DNA from: Sinorhizobium meliloti
Lineage (GTDB): Bacteria; Pseudomonadota; Alphaproteobacteria; Rhizobiales; Rhizobiaceae
DNA length: 64,000 nt
Direction of reading: 5' to 3'
Assembly: GCF_035610345.1 (NCBI RefSeq)
Contig: NZ_CP141214.1
Location: 528,230 to 592,229 of the forward strand
The first letter of the stretch is position 1, and each line of letters opens with the position of its first letter. Positions 1-7,741 of this stretch are shown here, piece after piece. The notes beneath the pieces are model-generated. The model saw only the letters and a list, made by a program, of their open reading frames with translations, did no database searches and was not told where the DNA came from. Made by a program: the position numbers and the translations under genes.

Positions 1-470
1 TGACGGCCCACCGGGCTGGCCTCGTACGCAACGCCCTCGTCGACCGCAGGAGAGCCGGCGATTTTGCGAGGCGCGTTATCGAGCGCTTCAAGGTAAAGGC
101 GAATGGACCGCAAGCGAGCGCGCAAAGCCTCTCCGGCGGCAACCTGCAGAAATTCATTGTCGGGCGCGAGCTCACCCTGGAGCCGAAGATTCTTCTCGTG
201 TCCCAGCCGACCTGGGGCGTGGATGTCGGTGCAGCCGCCTTCATCCGCCAGACGCTCGTCGATCTCAGCCGCGCCGGCGCAGCGGTGCTGGTCGTATCGG
301 AAGAGCTCGATGAGCTGTTCGAGATCTGCGACCGGTTGCTGGTCATTTCCAACGGCCGCGTTTCGCCGCCATTGATCAGAAAGCAAACCAATCGCGAAGA
401 GATCGGCCTCTTGATGACCCGGGTCGGCCATGGCGAAACGAGGAGAACCGAAGTTGCCCTTGAGGATTGA
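1..470 (+). CDS. ABC transporter ATP-binding protein, nucleoside/BMP type (3' end only)
   Basis: The reading frame is open from the first bases and stops at 470, so only the C-terminal ~155 residues of the ATPase are present. The visible part contains an ABC signature (LSGGNLQK, around bases 132-155), followed by a variant Walker B region in which the usual DEPT is SQPT (LLVSQPTWG), and the switch region VVSEELDEL. LSGGN(L/Q)QK and PTWGVDVG-type sequences are typical of the second nucleotide-binding half of double ATPases of the RbsA/YufO class. Two permeases follow at once with overlapping ends, so this is the energy subunit of one uptake system, most likely for nucleosides or a related compound. 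The substrate is inferred from the permease type only. Confidence 0.85.
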   Translation, partial: TAHRAGLVRNALVDRRRAGDFARRVIERFKVKANGPQASAQSLSGGNLQKFIVGRELTLEPKILLVSQPTWGVDVGAAAFIRQTLVDLSRAGAAVLVVSEELDELFEICDRLLVISNGRVSPPLIRKQTNREEIGLLMTRVGHGETRRTEVALED

Positions 471-1518
471 ACAAAGGCAGGAACCATCCGCGCAGATGCG
501 GATCGCCGCTCCGGTGATCGCCACGGTGCTGACCTTCCTTGCGGGGTCCGTACTGTTTGCCGCCCTCGGCTATGATCCGCTGGCGACGCTGTACGCCTTC
601 TTCGTGGCGCCCATCAATTCCATCAACGGCCTTTCGGAGTGGCTGCTCAAGGCCTCGCCTCTGATCCTGATCGCCTGCGGACTGGCGGTCGGATTCCGTG
701 CCAACATCTGGAACATCGGCGCCGAGGGGCAACTCATTATCGGCGCTGTCGCAGCCTGTGGCGTCGGCCTCTTCTATCCCGATCCCGAGAGCCCGCTCCT
801 CATTCCCCTGATGTTTCTCGCAGGCGCAGGCGCCGGCATGGCATGGGCCGCGATCCCGGCATTTCTCAGAGCCCGCATGAACACCAACGAGATCCTCGTC
901 ACGCTCATGCTGACCTATATCGCGACGCTGTTGCTGTCCTTTCTGGTCCACGGCCCGTGGCGCGATCCGGCCGGGTTCAACTATCCGCAAACGGCGCTCC
1001 TGCCGGCGGCGGCCATGTTCGAACCTTTCGATTATGCCTACCGGCTCAATCCGTCGATCTTCATCACGGTCGTGGCGGTCGTCATGATGTGGCTCTTCAC
1101 CGATCGCAGCTTCCTCGGCTACAAGATGTCGGTGAGCGGCGCCGCCCCCCTGGCGGCACGCTATGCGGGCTTTCGCGAATCCTCCGCAGTCTGGACAGGG
1201 CTGCTTGCGGGCGGCGCGGCGGCAGGCATCGCCGGTATGGCGGAAGTGGCCGGTCCGCTCGGACAATTATCGCCCCAGATCTCGCCCGGTTACGGCTTTG
1301 CCGCCATCATCGTCGCCTTCATCGGACGGCTGAACGCCTTCGGCATCGTGCTCGGGGGACTGCTGATGTCGCTCCTCTTCCTCGGCGGCGAGACCGTCCA
1401 GATGACCCTCGGCCTGCCGGCGGCGCTCACTCGCATCTTCCAGGGCATCCTCCTGTTCTTCCTGCTGGCCGCCGATTTCTTCATCTACTACCGTCTTCGC
1501 CTTCCGGAGCACGCCTGA
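430..1518 (+). CDS. ABC transporter permease, nucleoside type (first permease)
   Basis: A 362-residue polytopic membrane protein of the branched-chain amino-acid/ribose permease superfamily (BPD_transp_2), as in YufP-type nucleoside importers. A conserved loop NIWNIGAEGQL lies near residues 93-103, and AARYAGF and GYGFAAI motifs follow in the second half. The ATG at 430 overlaps the upstream ATPase by 41 bases. An AGGAG at 440-444 sits about 9 bases before an in-frame TTG at 454, and ATG 496 is also possible, so the true start may be slightly downstream. The 3' end overlaps the next permease by one base (TGATG), which indicates one operon. Confidence 0.88.
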   Translation: MAKRGEPKLPLRIEQRQEPSAQMRIAAPVIATVLTFLAGSVLFAALGYDPLATLYAFFVAPINSINGLSEWLLKASPLILIACGLAVGFRANIWNIGAEGQLIIGAVAACGVGLFYPDPESPLLIPLMFLAGAGAGMAWAAIPAFLRARMNTNEILVTLMLTYIATLLLSFLVHGPWRDPAGFNYPQTALLPAAAMFEPFDYAYRLNPSIFITVVAVVMMWLFTDRSFLGYKMSVSGAAPLAARYAGFRESSAVWTGLLAGGAAAGIAGMAEVAGPLGQLSPQISPGYGFAAIIVAFIGRLNAFGIVLGGLLMSLLFLGGETVQMTLGLPAALTRIFQGILLFFLLAADFFIYYRLRLPEHA

Positions 1519-2438
1519 TGGATCTTTTCATTGCCATTTTCACCGGAACCATTATCGCGGCGACGCCACTGATATTCGCAGCCCTTGGCGAGCTCGTCGT
1601 CGAGAAGTCCGGCGTGCTCAACCTGGGCCTCGAGGGCATGATGCTGATGGGGGCGGCCTTCGCCTTCTGGGCGGTGATCGCCGGCCTGCCGATGCCCGTA
1701 GCCATCGCAGCCGGGGCACTCGCCGGTGCCGCCACCTCGCTTCTCTTCGGGGTGCTGGCGCTGACGTTCCTGACCAACCAATATGCTGCCGGCCTGGCAC
1801 TCGCCATATTCGGGTCGGGGGTTTCGGCCTTTCTCGGGCGCGGTTTCGGCAGCGCGCCGATCGATGCGCTGAAGCGCGTCCATATCCCCTTTCTCTCCGA
1901 TATTCCGGTGATCGGGCCGATGTTCTTCCGCTTCGATCCGATGGTCTATCTGGCAATCGCGATGTTCGGCCTCATCGCCTGGTTCCTTTACCGTACCAAG
2001 GGCGGCCTCATCTTGCGCACCATCGGAGAGTCGCCCGAAACGTCGCACGCGATCGGCTATCCCGTCATCAGGATCAGGTATCTGGCGGTGCTGTTCGGTG
2101 GTCTGATGGCCGGCCTTGCCGGGGCATATCTCTCGGTCGCCTACACGCCGCTCTGGGTGGAAAACATGACGGCCGGCAAAGGCTGGATCTCGCTGGCACT
2201 GGTCGTCTTTGCGACATGGCGGCCGCTGCGCGTCCTGATCGGCGCCTGGCTGTTCGGCGGCATGACGATCCTGCAGCTGCAGGGCCAGGCCCTCGGCATC
2301 GCGGTCCCTTCGGAGCTGCTCTCGGCGCTTCCCTATCTCGCGACTATCATAGTCCTCGTGATCATCTCGCAAAATCGCCAATTGCTGACGTTGCACTTCC
2401 CGGCGTCGCTGGCAAAGCCATTCCGGGCGGCGAGCTAG
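1518..2438 (+). CDS. ABC transporter permease, nucleoside type (second permease)
   Basis: A 306-residue hydrophobic permease of the YufQ/RbsC-like type. An N-terminal helix is followed by the conserved EKSGVLNLGLEGMM loop (residues about 35-48), which pairs with the IWNIGAEGQ loop of the partner permease. Members of this pair usually form a heterodimeric channel with a double ATPase and a BmpA-like lipoprotein. The binding protein is not in the window and probably lies upstream. The ATG at 1518 shares its A with the upstream TGA stop, so translation is probably coupled. No clear terminator follows before the convergent small gene at 2485. Confidence 0.88.
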   Translation: MDLFIAIFTGTIIAATPLIFAALGELVVEKSGVLNLGLEGMMLMGAAFAFWAVIAGLPMPVAIAAGALAGAATSLLFGVLALTFLTNQYAAGLALAIFGSGVSAFLGRGFGSAPIDALKRVHIPFLSDIPVIGPMFFRFDPMVYLAIAMFGLIAWFLYRTKGGLILRTIGESPETSHAIGYPVIRIRYLAVLFGGLMAGLAGAYLSVAYTPLWVENMTAGKGWISLALVVFATWRPLRVLIGAWLFGGMTILQLQGQALGIAVPSELLSALPYLATIIVLVIISQNRQLLTLHFPASLAKPFRAAS

Positions 2439-2484
2439 CGTTCAAGGCAAAGTGGCGGGGACGCCGGAGCTTCCCGTTCTCGAG

Positions 2485-2676
2485 TTATGGCAGTTCGATC
2501 TCACCCGCCACTACATGATTGAGGCCGGTGCCTTCCGCCGTCAGCGTCATGCGGACTTTCAACGTCTTGCCTGCGATCTGCCCGTTGCGCACCGTCTCCT
2601 CGATCTCTCGCTGCGAGGTGACTCCGACTTCCTTCAGGAACTTGCGGATCGACATATTGAAGGCATCTTCGCTCAT
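2485..2676 (-). CDS. DUF6494-type small protein
   Basis: A 63-residue soluble acidic protein starting MSEDAFNMSIRKFLKEVG. It matches my recollection of the short alphaproteobacterial DUF6494 family, whose function is unknown. The start at 2676 has a good Shine-Dalgarno sequence (AGGAG about 9 bases upstream); longer in-frame extensions lack one. It contains a helical N-terminal half and a C-terminal beta-rich stretch (KTLKVRMTLTAEG). It is transcribed away from nuoH and towards the ABC permease gene. No link to complex I is evident beyond position. Confidence 0.7.
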   Translation of the reverse strand: MSEDAFNMSIRKFLKEVGVTSQREIEETVRNGQIAGKTLKVRMTLTAEGTGLNHVVAGEIELP

Positions 2677-2952
2677 GGCAGGACTCCTCTGTGTGTGGAA
2701 GTGATTGTAGGAGAATGGGAGTGAACAAGGAAGCAAGCGACCGCGCGGATGCTGTCGGCGCCGGTTCCTGCCGCCTCATTGCAAGTGGAGCGTGACGGCT
2801 GTACCGTGAGGCTGACAGGTGCGCAAAGCGCGCTGCTGCATGCTGCCTTAGGTACCTGGCCGAGCTAAGGGCGAAGTCATGCAGCGATCCAAGGTGCCAC
2901 GTGCTTTGCGCGTCCGACAGCACGCGCGGGGCTGGGCAACGGACGCAAAGTC
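2677..2952. promoter_or_regulatory. Divergent intergenic region, DUF6494 gene / nuoH
   Basis: A 276-base region between divergent genes that must hold promoters for both the small protein (minus) and the nuoH-nuoI-CBS operon (plus). I see no convincing sigma-70 or sigma-54 promoter, FixK-type box or long inverted repeat. No ribosome binding site of normal strength precedes the nuoH ATG. Confidence 0.4.
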
Positions 2953-3939
2953 ATGGAACTTATCGTCGCCCTCGGCGTGATGGTCTTCAAGGTCGCCTTG
3001 CTGATCGCGATCCTGCTGTTGCTGCCCCTGCCGCTGACTTGGTTGGAACGCAAGATTGCCGGGCACATGCAGCAGAGGATGGGACCGATGCGCGTGGGCT
3101 GGCACGGATTGCTTCAGCCTGTCGCGGACGGGATCAAGCTCCTGACCAAAGAGGATCATATCCCGGCCGAAGCCGACCGCTTCCTGTTCAAACTGGCTCC
3201 GATCCTGGCGCTTGCCCCGCCCTTCGTGGTGTTTGCCGCGATCCCCTTCGGCGAAACCGTTTCGGTTCTCGGCAACGAGATCACGCTCTACATTTCCAAC
3301 CTGAACGTAGCGCTGCTTTTCGTCTTCGCGGTGATCGGGCTGGAGGTCTATGGCGTCATCTTCGGCGGCTGGGCGGCCAACAGCAAATATGCCGTGCTTG
3401 GTTCTCTGCGGACCTGCGCGCAAATGATCAGCTACGAAATTCCGATGGGTTTCGCGGTCATCGGCGTCGTCATGCTGGCGCAATCCATGAGCCTGCTCGA
3501 CATCGTGCGGGCGCAAACCGACGTCTGGAATATCGTTTATCAGCCGATCGGATTTTTCGTGTTCTTCGTCGCAGGACTTGCAGAAGCGCAGCGAATTCCT
3601 TTCGACCTGGCGGAAGCCGAAGGCGATCTGGGAGCCGGGTTCCACACCGAATATAGCGGCATCCGCTTCGCCTTGTTCATGGTCAGCGAATATGTCGTGA
3701 TGGTGCTGGTGTCGGTCCTCACCGTGATCCTGTTCTTCGGCGGGTGGAACGGCGTGCTCATCCCGCTGCCGCCGCTCCTCTGGTTTTTGCTGAAGGTTGC
3801 CTTCTTCGTCTATCTGTTCATGTGGTTCCGCTTCACCTTCCCCCGCTACCGTTATGACCAACTGATGGCGATCGGCTGGAAGGTCTTGCTTCCCCTGTCT
3901 TTGGCGAACATAATCATCAGCGGTGTTGTTTTCTCTTGA
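2953..3939 (+). CDS. nuoH: NADH-quinone oxidoreductase subunit H
   Basis: A 328-residue membrane subunit of complex I that forms most of the quinone chamber and joins the peripheral to the membrane arm. Family motifs are visible: LTWLERKIAGHMQQRMGP (about residues 33-50), GWHGLLQPVADGIKLLTKE, and the acidic loop AEAQRIPFDLAEAEGDLGAGFHTEY. Eight or more hydrophobic segments are present and the length is normal. It is on the plus strand, separated from the minus-strand nuoA-G and nuoJ-N genes, and is followed by nuoI and a CBS gene with which it probably forms an operon. Confidence 0.96.
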   Translation: MELIVALGVMVFKVALLIAILLLLPLPLTWLERKIAGHMQQRMGPMRVGWHGLLQPVADGIKLLTKEDHIPAEADRFLFKLAPILALAPPFVVFAAIPFGETVSVLGNEITLYISNLNVALLFVFAVIGLEVYGVIFGGWAANSKYAVLGSLRTCAQMISYEIPMGFAVIGVVMLAQSMSLLDIVRAQTDVWNIVYQPIGFFVFFVAGLAEAQRIPFDLAEAEGDLGAGFHTEYSGIRFALFMVSEYVVMVLVSVLTVILFFGGWNGVLIPLPPLLWFLLKVAFFVYLFMWFRFTFPRYRYDQLMAIGWKVLLPLSLANIIISGVVFS

Positions 3940-4007
3940 TGCATGCCGCCCGTAAGCTCCGGGCGCGGACATGCAAGACGACTCTCAGGAGCCGCAGCGA
4001 GGCGGCC

Positions 4008-4574
4008 ATGTCGCACGCACTGGACAAAGCTGGAAGATGGATCGGCTGGGCCTTCTTCGCCGATCTGGCGAATGGTTTGGCTTTGACCTTCGGCTACATG
4101 TTCTCCAGACCCGTCACCATGCAATATCCGGACAAGGAGAAGTGGCTGCCCTATTCGCGATATCGCGGGCACCATTTCCTCAAACGTGACGCCGAGGGAG
4201 AGATCAAATGCGTCGCCTGCGAGCTCTGCGCGCGGATCTGTCCCTGCGACTGCATCGAAGTAGTCCCCTACGAGGACGAGAAGGGCAACCGGCGCCCGGC
4301 CAAATTCGAGATCGACACGGCCCGCTGTCTCTTCTGTGGGCTCTGCGAGGACGCCTGCCCGGCGGACGCGATCGCCCTTGGCCAACAATATGAATTTTCG
4401 AGTTTCTCCTCGCGCGACTTGGTGATCGGCCGTGACGATCTGCTCGCCAAGCCGGGCAAGGCGATGACCGGCGGCGGTGTCGTCGCTGCGCGCCTGAACA
4501 CCGAACGGGATGTTCTGGTCCAATCCAGCGAGCCGCGCGGGTACAATTGGTGGCGGAATATTCGACGAAAGTGA
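4008..4574 (+). CDS. nuoI: NADH-quinone oxidoreductase subunit I (two 4Fe-4S clusters)
   Basis: A 188-residue ferredoxin-like subunit that carries clusters N6a and N6b between NuoG and NuoB. Two complete CxxCxxCxxxCP motifs are visible: C68, C71, C74, C78 and C107, C110, C113, C117. An amphipathic N-terminal stretch (WIGWAFFADLANGLALTFGYMF) fits membrane docking. The start at 4008 (MSHALDKAG) is preferred because GAGG precedes it. An upstream in-frame ATG at 3936 would add a basic, unconserved leader overlapping nuoH. The C-terminal ~70 residues after the second motif are longer than the core family needs. Confidence 0.94.
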   Translation: MSHALDKAGRWIGWAFFADLANGLALTFGYMFSRPVTMQYPDKEKWLPYSRYRGHHFLKRDAEGEIKCVACELCARICPCDCIEVVPYEDEKGNRRPAKFEIDTARCLFCGLCEDACPADAIALGQQYEFSSFSSRDLVIGRDDLLAKPGKAMTGGGVVAARLNTERDVLVQSSEPRGYNWWRNIRRK

Positions 4575-4616
4575 AGGCGCGCCGGGGTCGCGCCGAAGCA
4601 GGGACTGGAGGCTCAG

Positions 4617-5057
4617 ATGCACATCTGCCAAATCCTGGGAAGCAAGTCTCCCGAAATCGTCTCGGTCACGCCGGACCACACGATGGTCGAAGTATTGCGG
4701 CTGTTTCGCGACAGGAATATCGGCTTCGTCGTCGTCGGCCGTTCGCCAGGAGAATGCCTGGGCACGCTCTCGGAGCGGGACTGCTGCCATGCCGTGGCCG
4801 AGTACGGCACCGAAGCACCGCTGATGCGGGTGGGAGAAATCATGAACCGCACTGTCGCGACCTGCTCGACGGAGGATTTCCTGCCCTTCGTGATGTCGAT
4901 CATGACCGAGCGGCGCACGCGCCATGTGCTGGTCATGGACGGCAACGATGCCGTCGGCGTGGTCAGCATCGGCGACGTGGTCAAACACCGGCTCGAAGAG
5001 GCATTGCAAGCGGAGCGGGACATGCACGACTACATTTGCGGAGCCAACTACCGCTGA
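4617..5057 (+). CDS. Tandem CBS-domain protein linked to complex I genes
   Basis: A 146-residue soluble protein made almost entirely of two CBS motifs (Bateman module). CBS1 spans about residues 8-65 (SPEIVSVTPDHTMVEVLRLF, then GTLSERD) and CBS2 about 73-130 (IMNRTVATCSTEDFLPF, then GVVSIGDVVKHRL). CBS pairs usually bind AMP, ATP, NAD(H) or S-adenosylmethionine and sense energy state. The start has a strong GGAGG 5 bases upstream. The 42-base gap after nuoI implies co-transcription, so a regulatory role on this complex I is a reasonable inference, not shown. The C-terminus ends in a cysteine-containing tail (DYICGANYR). Confidence 0.88.
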   Translation: MHICQILGSKSPEIVSVTPDHTMVEVLRLFRDRNIGFVVVGRSPGECLGTLSERDCCHAVAEYGTEAPLMRVGEIMNRTVATCSTEDFLPFVMSIMTERRTRHVLVMDGNDAVGVVSIGDVVKHRLEEALQAERDMHDYICGANYR

Positions 5058-5149
5058 CGAAAACGCCTGCCGCAGATTGCCTTTGAGTTGACCCGATCGA
5101 CAGCAAGGCTGCAGCAAATACCCCCTCTGCCCCGCAGATCCGGATGCAA

Positions 5150-7711
5150 TCAGACCCGGTCTTCCTCCAGAGCGGATTCTGCGCGCCTCGCGCAGGCGCG
5201 GATCTCCACCGGACATGGATACTCTCCCCGCCGCATCAGACTGTTGAGCCGCAGGGCGCGGTAGTTTTCGGGAACGAACGCGAGCCCGTCCGGAAAGCGC
5301 CTGTTGACCTTGAGCTTCGCCGTCAGCTCGCCCCGGGCGGACCGCACGAGCACCTGATCCCGGTCCGAAAGGCCGACTCGCGCGGCATCCTGAGCGCTCA
5401 TTTCGATAAACGGGTCGTCTGCGACCGAATTCAGGGTTTCCGAGCGCTCGGAAACATAGCCATTGTGGAACAGGCAGTTGCCGGTGATCAGCTGGAGCAC
5501 GTCCGTCACTTCAGGAGCAGACGGAGGAGCGAAGAACCCGCTTGCCCATGGCTGCGGGGCTGACGTAGTGAAGGCACCGTCGGCACCAAGCCCTTCCCGC
5601 GTCAAGCCGTCATAGGCGGGAACCAACCGGGTCATCTCGTCGAAGATGGCGGTCTCGGTCGATGGCTGCAGCGGCTGCTCCCGAAGCGCCGCGATAAAGT
5701 CGAAGATCGCCAGATTGCTCCTGGCGTCAAAAGCCGGTTCGCGGAATTTTCGAAGCGCCTGGGTCCGGCCTTCATTGTTGGTGAAGGTCCCGGATTCTTC
5801 GCCGTAACCGGCTGCGGGCAGCACGACGTCGGCCAATGCCGCCGTATCGGTGAGAAACGCGTCCTGCACGATCAGAAGATTGGCGGTACCGAGTGCGCGC
5901 TCGACGAACTCCCGGTCGGGATAGGACATCAGCGGGTCGCTTCCGACCACATAGAGGACGCCCATCCGCCCGTTTACGCAGAGTTCCAGCATCGCATCGA
6001 AATCGGCGCCCGGGTCGCGGGGGATCTCCGCGCCCCAGCTCCGTGCGAACTCCGTGCGCGTCGCCTCATCGGCGACAGGGCCAAGGCCCGGCAAAACTCC
6101 GGGCAGAACACCCATGTCCCAGGCGCCCATCTGATTGGCACGATCGAAGAGAAACTGCAGAGAGGGTTCCTTGCCGAGCAGGTACAGGAGTTGGAGAAGA
6201 TTGCCCAGCTGCTGCAGCGTCTCCCGTGCCAGCGGTGATCTCAGCAGATCGACGCTTACCAGGAGGGTGACGCTCCGACCTTCCTTGAGCGTTGAAACCA
6301 GACGGCCCAACGCGTCATTGGCGTCGGACCCGGTGATCGTCCCGCTGGTCATCGCAACGATATCGCCCGGCAAGCCCTGATCGGTCACGGCCACGAGAGC
6401 AGCCACCACCGCGGCAAGGCTCCGAGCCTCGCCGCCGGGATGGGCGCGAAGGACCGCCGCCGCATCGGCATCGAGCCGCGATGGCCGCGCCGAAAGCATG
6501 AGCAAGCGGGTATGCTGCCGGCGCGCGGCATCGCGCAGGAGGTATTCGGTGACCGGGTTCTCCTCGGTCACGTTGCCGCCGATGATGAGCACGCAGTCCT
6601 TGCCGATCACCTGTTCGAGAGGGCCGCGGCTGTAAAAGCTTGCCACCAGCGGCGCCAGGATGTCGAGGGGCGTGGACCAACGCGACGAGCAGTCGACGTT
6701 ATTGGTGCGGAACACCGTCCGCATCAGTTTCTGGAACTGGTAGAGCACCTCGTTCGGCAGACGCGGCGAGATGAGCCCGCCGGCGGTCATGCCCTCCATT
6801 ACACCGATGCGCTGGCGGACAAAATCGCCCGCCTCCTCCCATGACACCGCCGTCAGCGCGCCGTCGCGGCGGATCATCGGCCGCTTGATGCGATCCCGGC
6901 TTTCGATGAAGTCGAGGCCGAAGCGGCCGCGCACGCAGAGCGTTTCGCGATTGACGCCATGTTCCCAGTCAGAGCGGACCCGCATGAACTCGCCTTTGCG
7001 CGCTCCGACGGTGAGCTGGCATCCGGTGCCGCAATGCGGGCAGATCGTGTCGGTCTCGGCGAGATCCCAGGGCCGTGCCCGGTAGCGATAGGGGAAACTC
7101 ATCAGCGCGCCGACCGGGCAGACCTCGACGCAATTGCCGCACTGGTCGCAGCTCGCAAGACTCCCCTCGAAGCCGGTGACGGCGGTATCCATGCCCTTTT
7201 CCACCGTGCCTAGCGCCACCGCGCCCACGACCTCCTCGCACATTCGCACGCAGCGCTGGCACTGGATGCACCGGTTGACATTCATGATGATGACCGGGCT
7301 CAGACGGATGTCCTTCGAATGGAACACGCGTTTTGGGTCGCGGAACCGGCTTTCACCGGGCCCATACGCCATGACCATGTCCTGAAGTTCGCACTCGCCG
7401 CCCTTGTCGCAGATCGGGCAATCGAGCGGGTGATTGGCGAGCAGCATGTCGAGCATCGACGCGCGCGTTTCCTCGATCAGCGGCGTATTTGTCCGAACCA
7501 CCATGCCGTCCGATGCCACGGTGGCGCAGGCCGGCTGCAGCCGCCGCAGTCCCTCGATCTCCACCAGACACATGCGGCACGAGGCGAGTGGCGGCAGGCG
7601 CTTCCAATAGCAGAAGGTGGGAATGTCGATGCCCAGACGCTCGGCGGCGGCGAGCACCGTGGAGCCAGTCTCGACCTCCAGCGTTTGTTCGTCGATCGTG
7701 ACCTTGACCAT
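5150..7711 (-). CDS. nuoG: NADH-quinone oxidoreductase subunit G, with N7 cluster ligands
   Basis: An 853-residue subunit that carries most Fe-S clusters of the peripheral arm. 2Fe-2S ligands are C34, C45, C48, C62; N5 ligands H94, C98, C101, C107; two CxxCxxC sets follow at C148, C151, C154, C158 and C188, C191, C194, C198. An extra set, C224, C227, C231 and C259, matches the N7 cluster found in E. coli-type NuoG and absent from mitochondrial-type enzymes. The C-terminal half is a formate-dehydrogenase/molybdopterin-oxidoreductase-like fold, ending in a molydopterin-binding-type domain (residues about 740-850). GGAGG precedes the ATG. It is the last gene of the minus-strand cluster and faces the CBS gene tail to tail. 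Confidence 0.96.
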   Translation of the reverse strand: MVKVTIDEQTLEVETGSTVLAAAERLGIDIPTFCYWKRLPPLASCRMCLVEIEGLRRLQPACATVASDGMVVRTNTPLIEETRASMLDMLLANHPLDCPICDKGGECELQDMVMAYGPGESRFRDPKRVFHSKDIRLSPVIIMNVNRCIQCQRCVRMCEEVVGAVALGTVEKGMDTAVTGFEGSLASCDQCGNCVEVCPVGALMSFPYRYRARPWDLAETDTICPHCGTGCQLTVGARKGEFMRVRSDWEHGVNRETLCVRGRFGLDFIESRDRIKRPMIRRDGALTAVSWEEAGDFVRQRIGVMEGMTAGGLISPRLPNEVLYQFQKLMRTVFRTNNVDCSSRWSTPLDILAPLVASFYSRGPLEQVIGKDCVLIIGGNVTEENPVTEYLLRDAARRQHTRLLMLSARPSRLDADAAAVLRAHPGGEARSLAAVVAALVAVTDQGLPGDIVAMTSGTITGSDANDALGRLVSTLKEGRSVTLLVSVDLLRSPLARETLQQLGNLLQLLYLLGKEPSLQFLFDRANQMGAWDMGVLPGVLPGLGPVADEATRTEFARSWGAEIPRDPGADFDAMLELCVNGRMGVLYVVGSDPLMSYPDREFVERALGTANLLIVQDAFLTDTAALADVVLPAAGYGEESGTFTNNEGRTQALRKFREPAFDARSNLAIFDFIAALREQPLQPSTETAIFDEMTRLVPAYDGLTREGLGADGAFTTSAPQPWASGFFAPPSAPEVTDVLQLITGNCLFHNGYVSERSETLNSVADDPFIEMSAQDAARVGLSDRDQVLVRSARGELTAKLKVNRRFPDGLAFVPENYRALRLNSLMRRGEYPCPVEIRACARRAESALEEDRV

Positions 7712-7741
7712 ACTTCCTCCCGGATCGGCCGTGTGCCCGTT

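Noticed and set aside
376..1266. Long open frame on the minus strand opposite the ABC permease
   Set aside because: Arginine/glutamate-rich shadow of a high-GC membrane gene; no ribosome binding site or motif, while the plus strand encodes a clear permease.
3108..3126. Sigma-54-like TGGCACGGATTGCT
   Set aside because: The spacing between the -24 and -12 elements is too short, and it lies inside nuoH.
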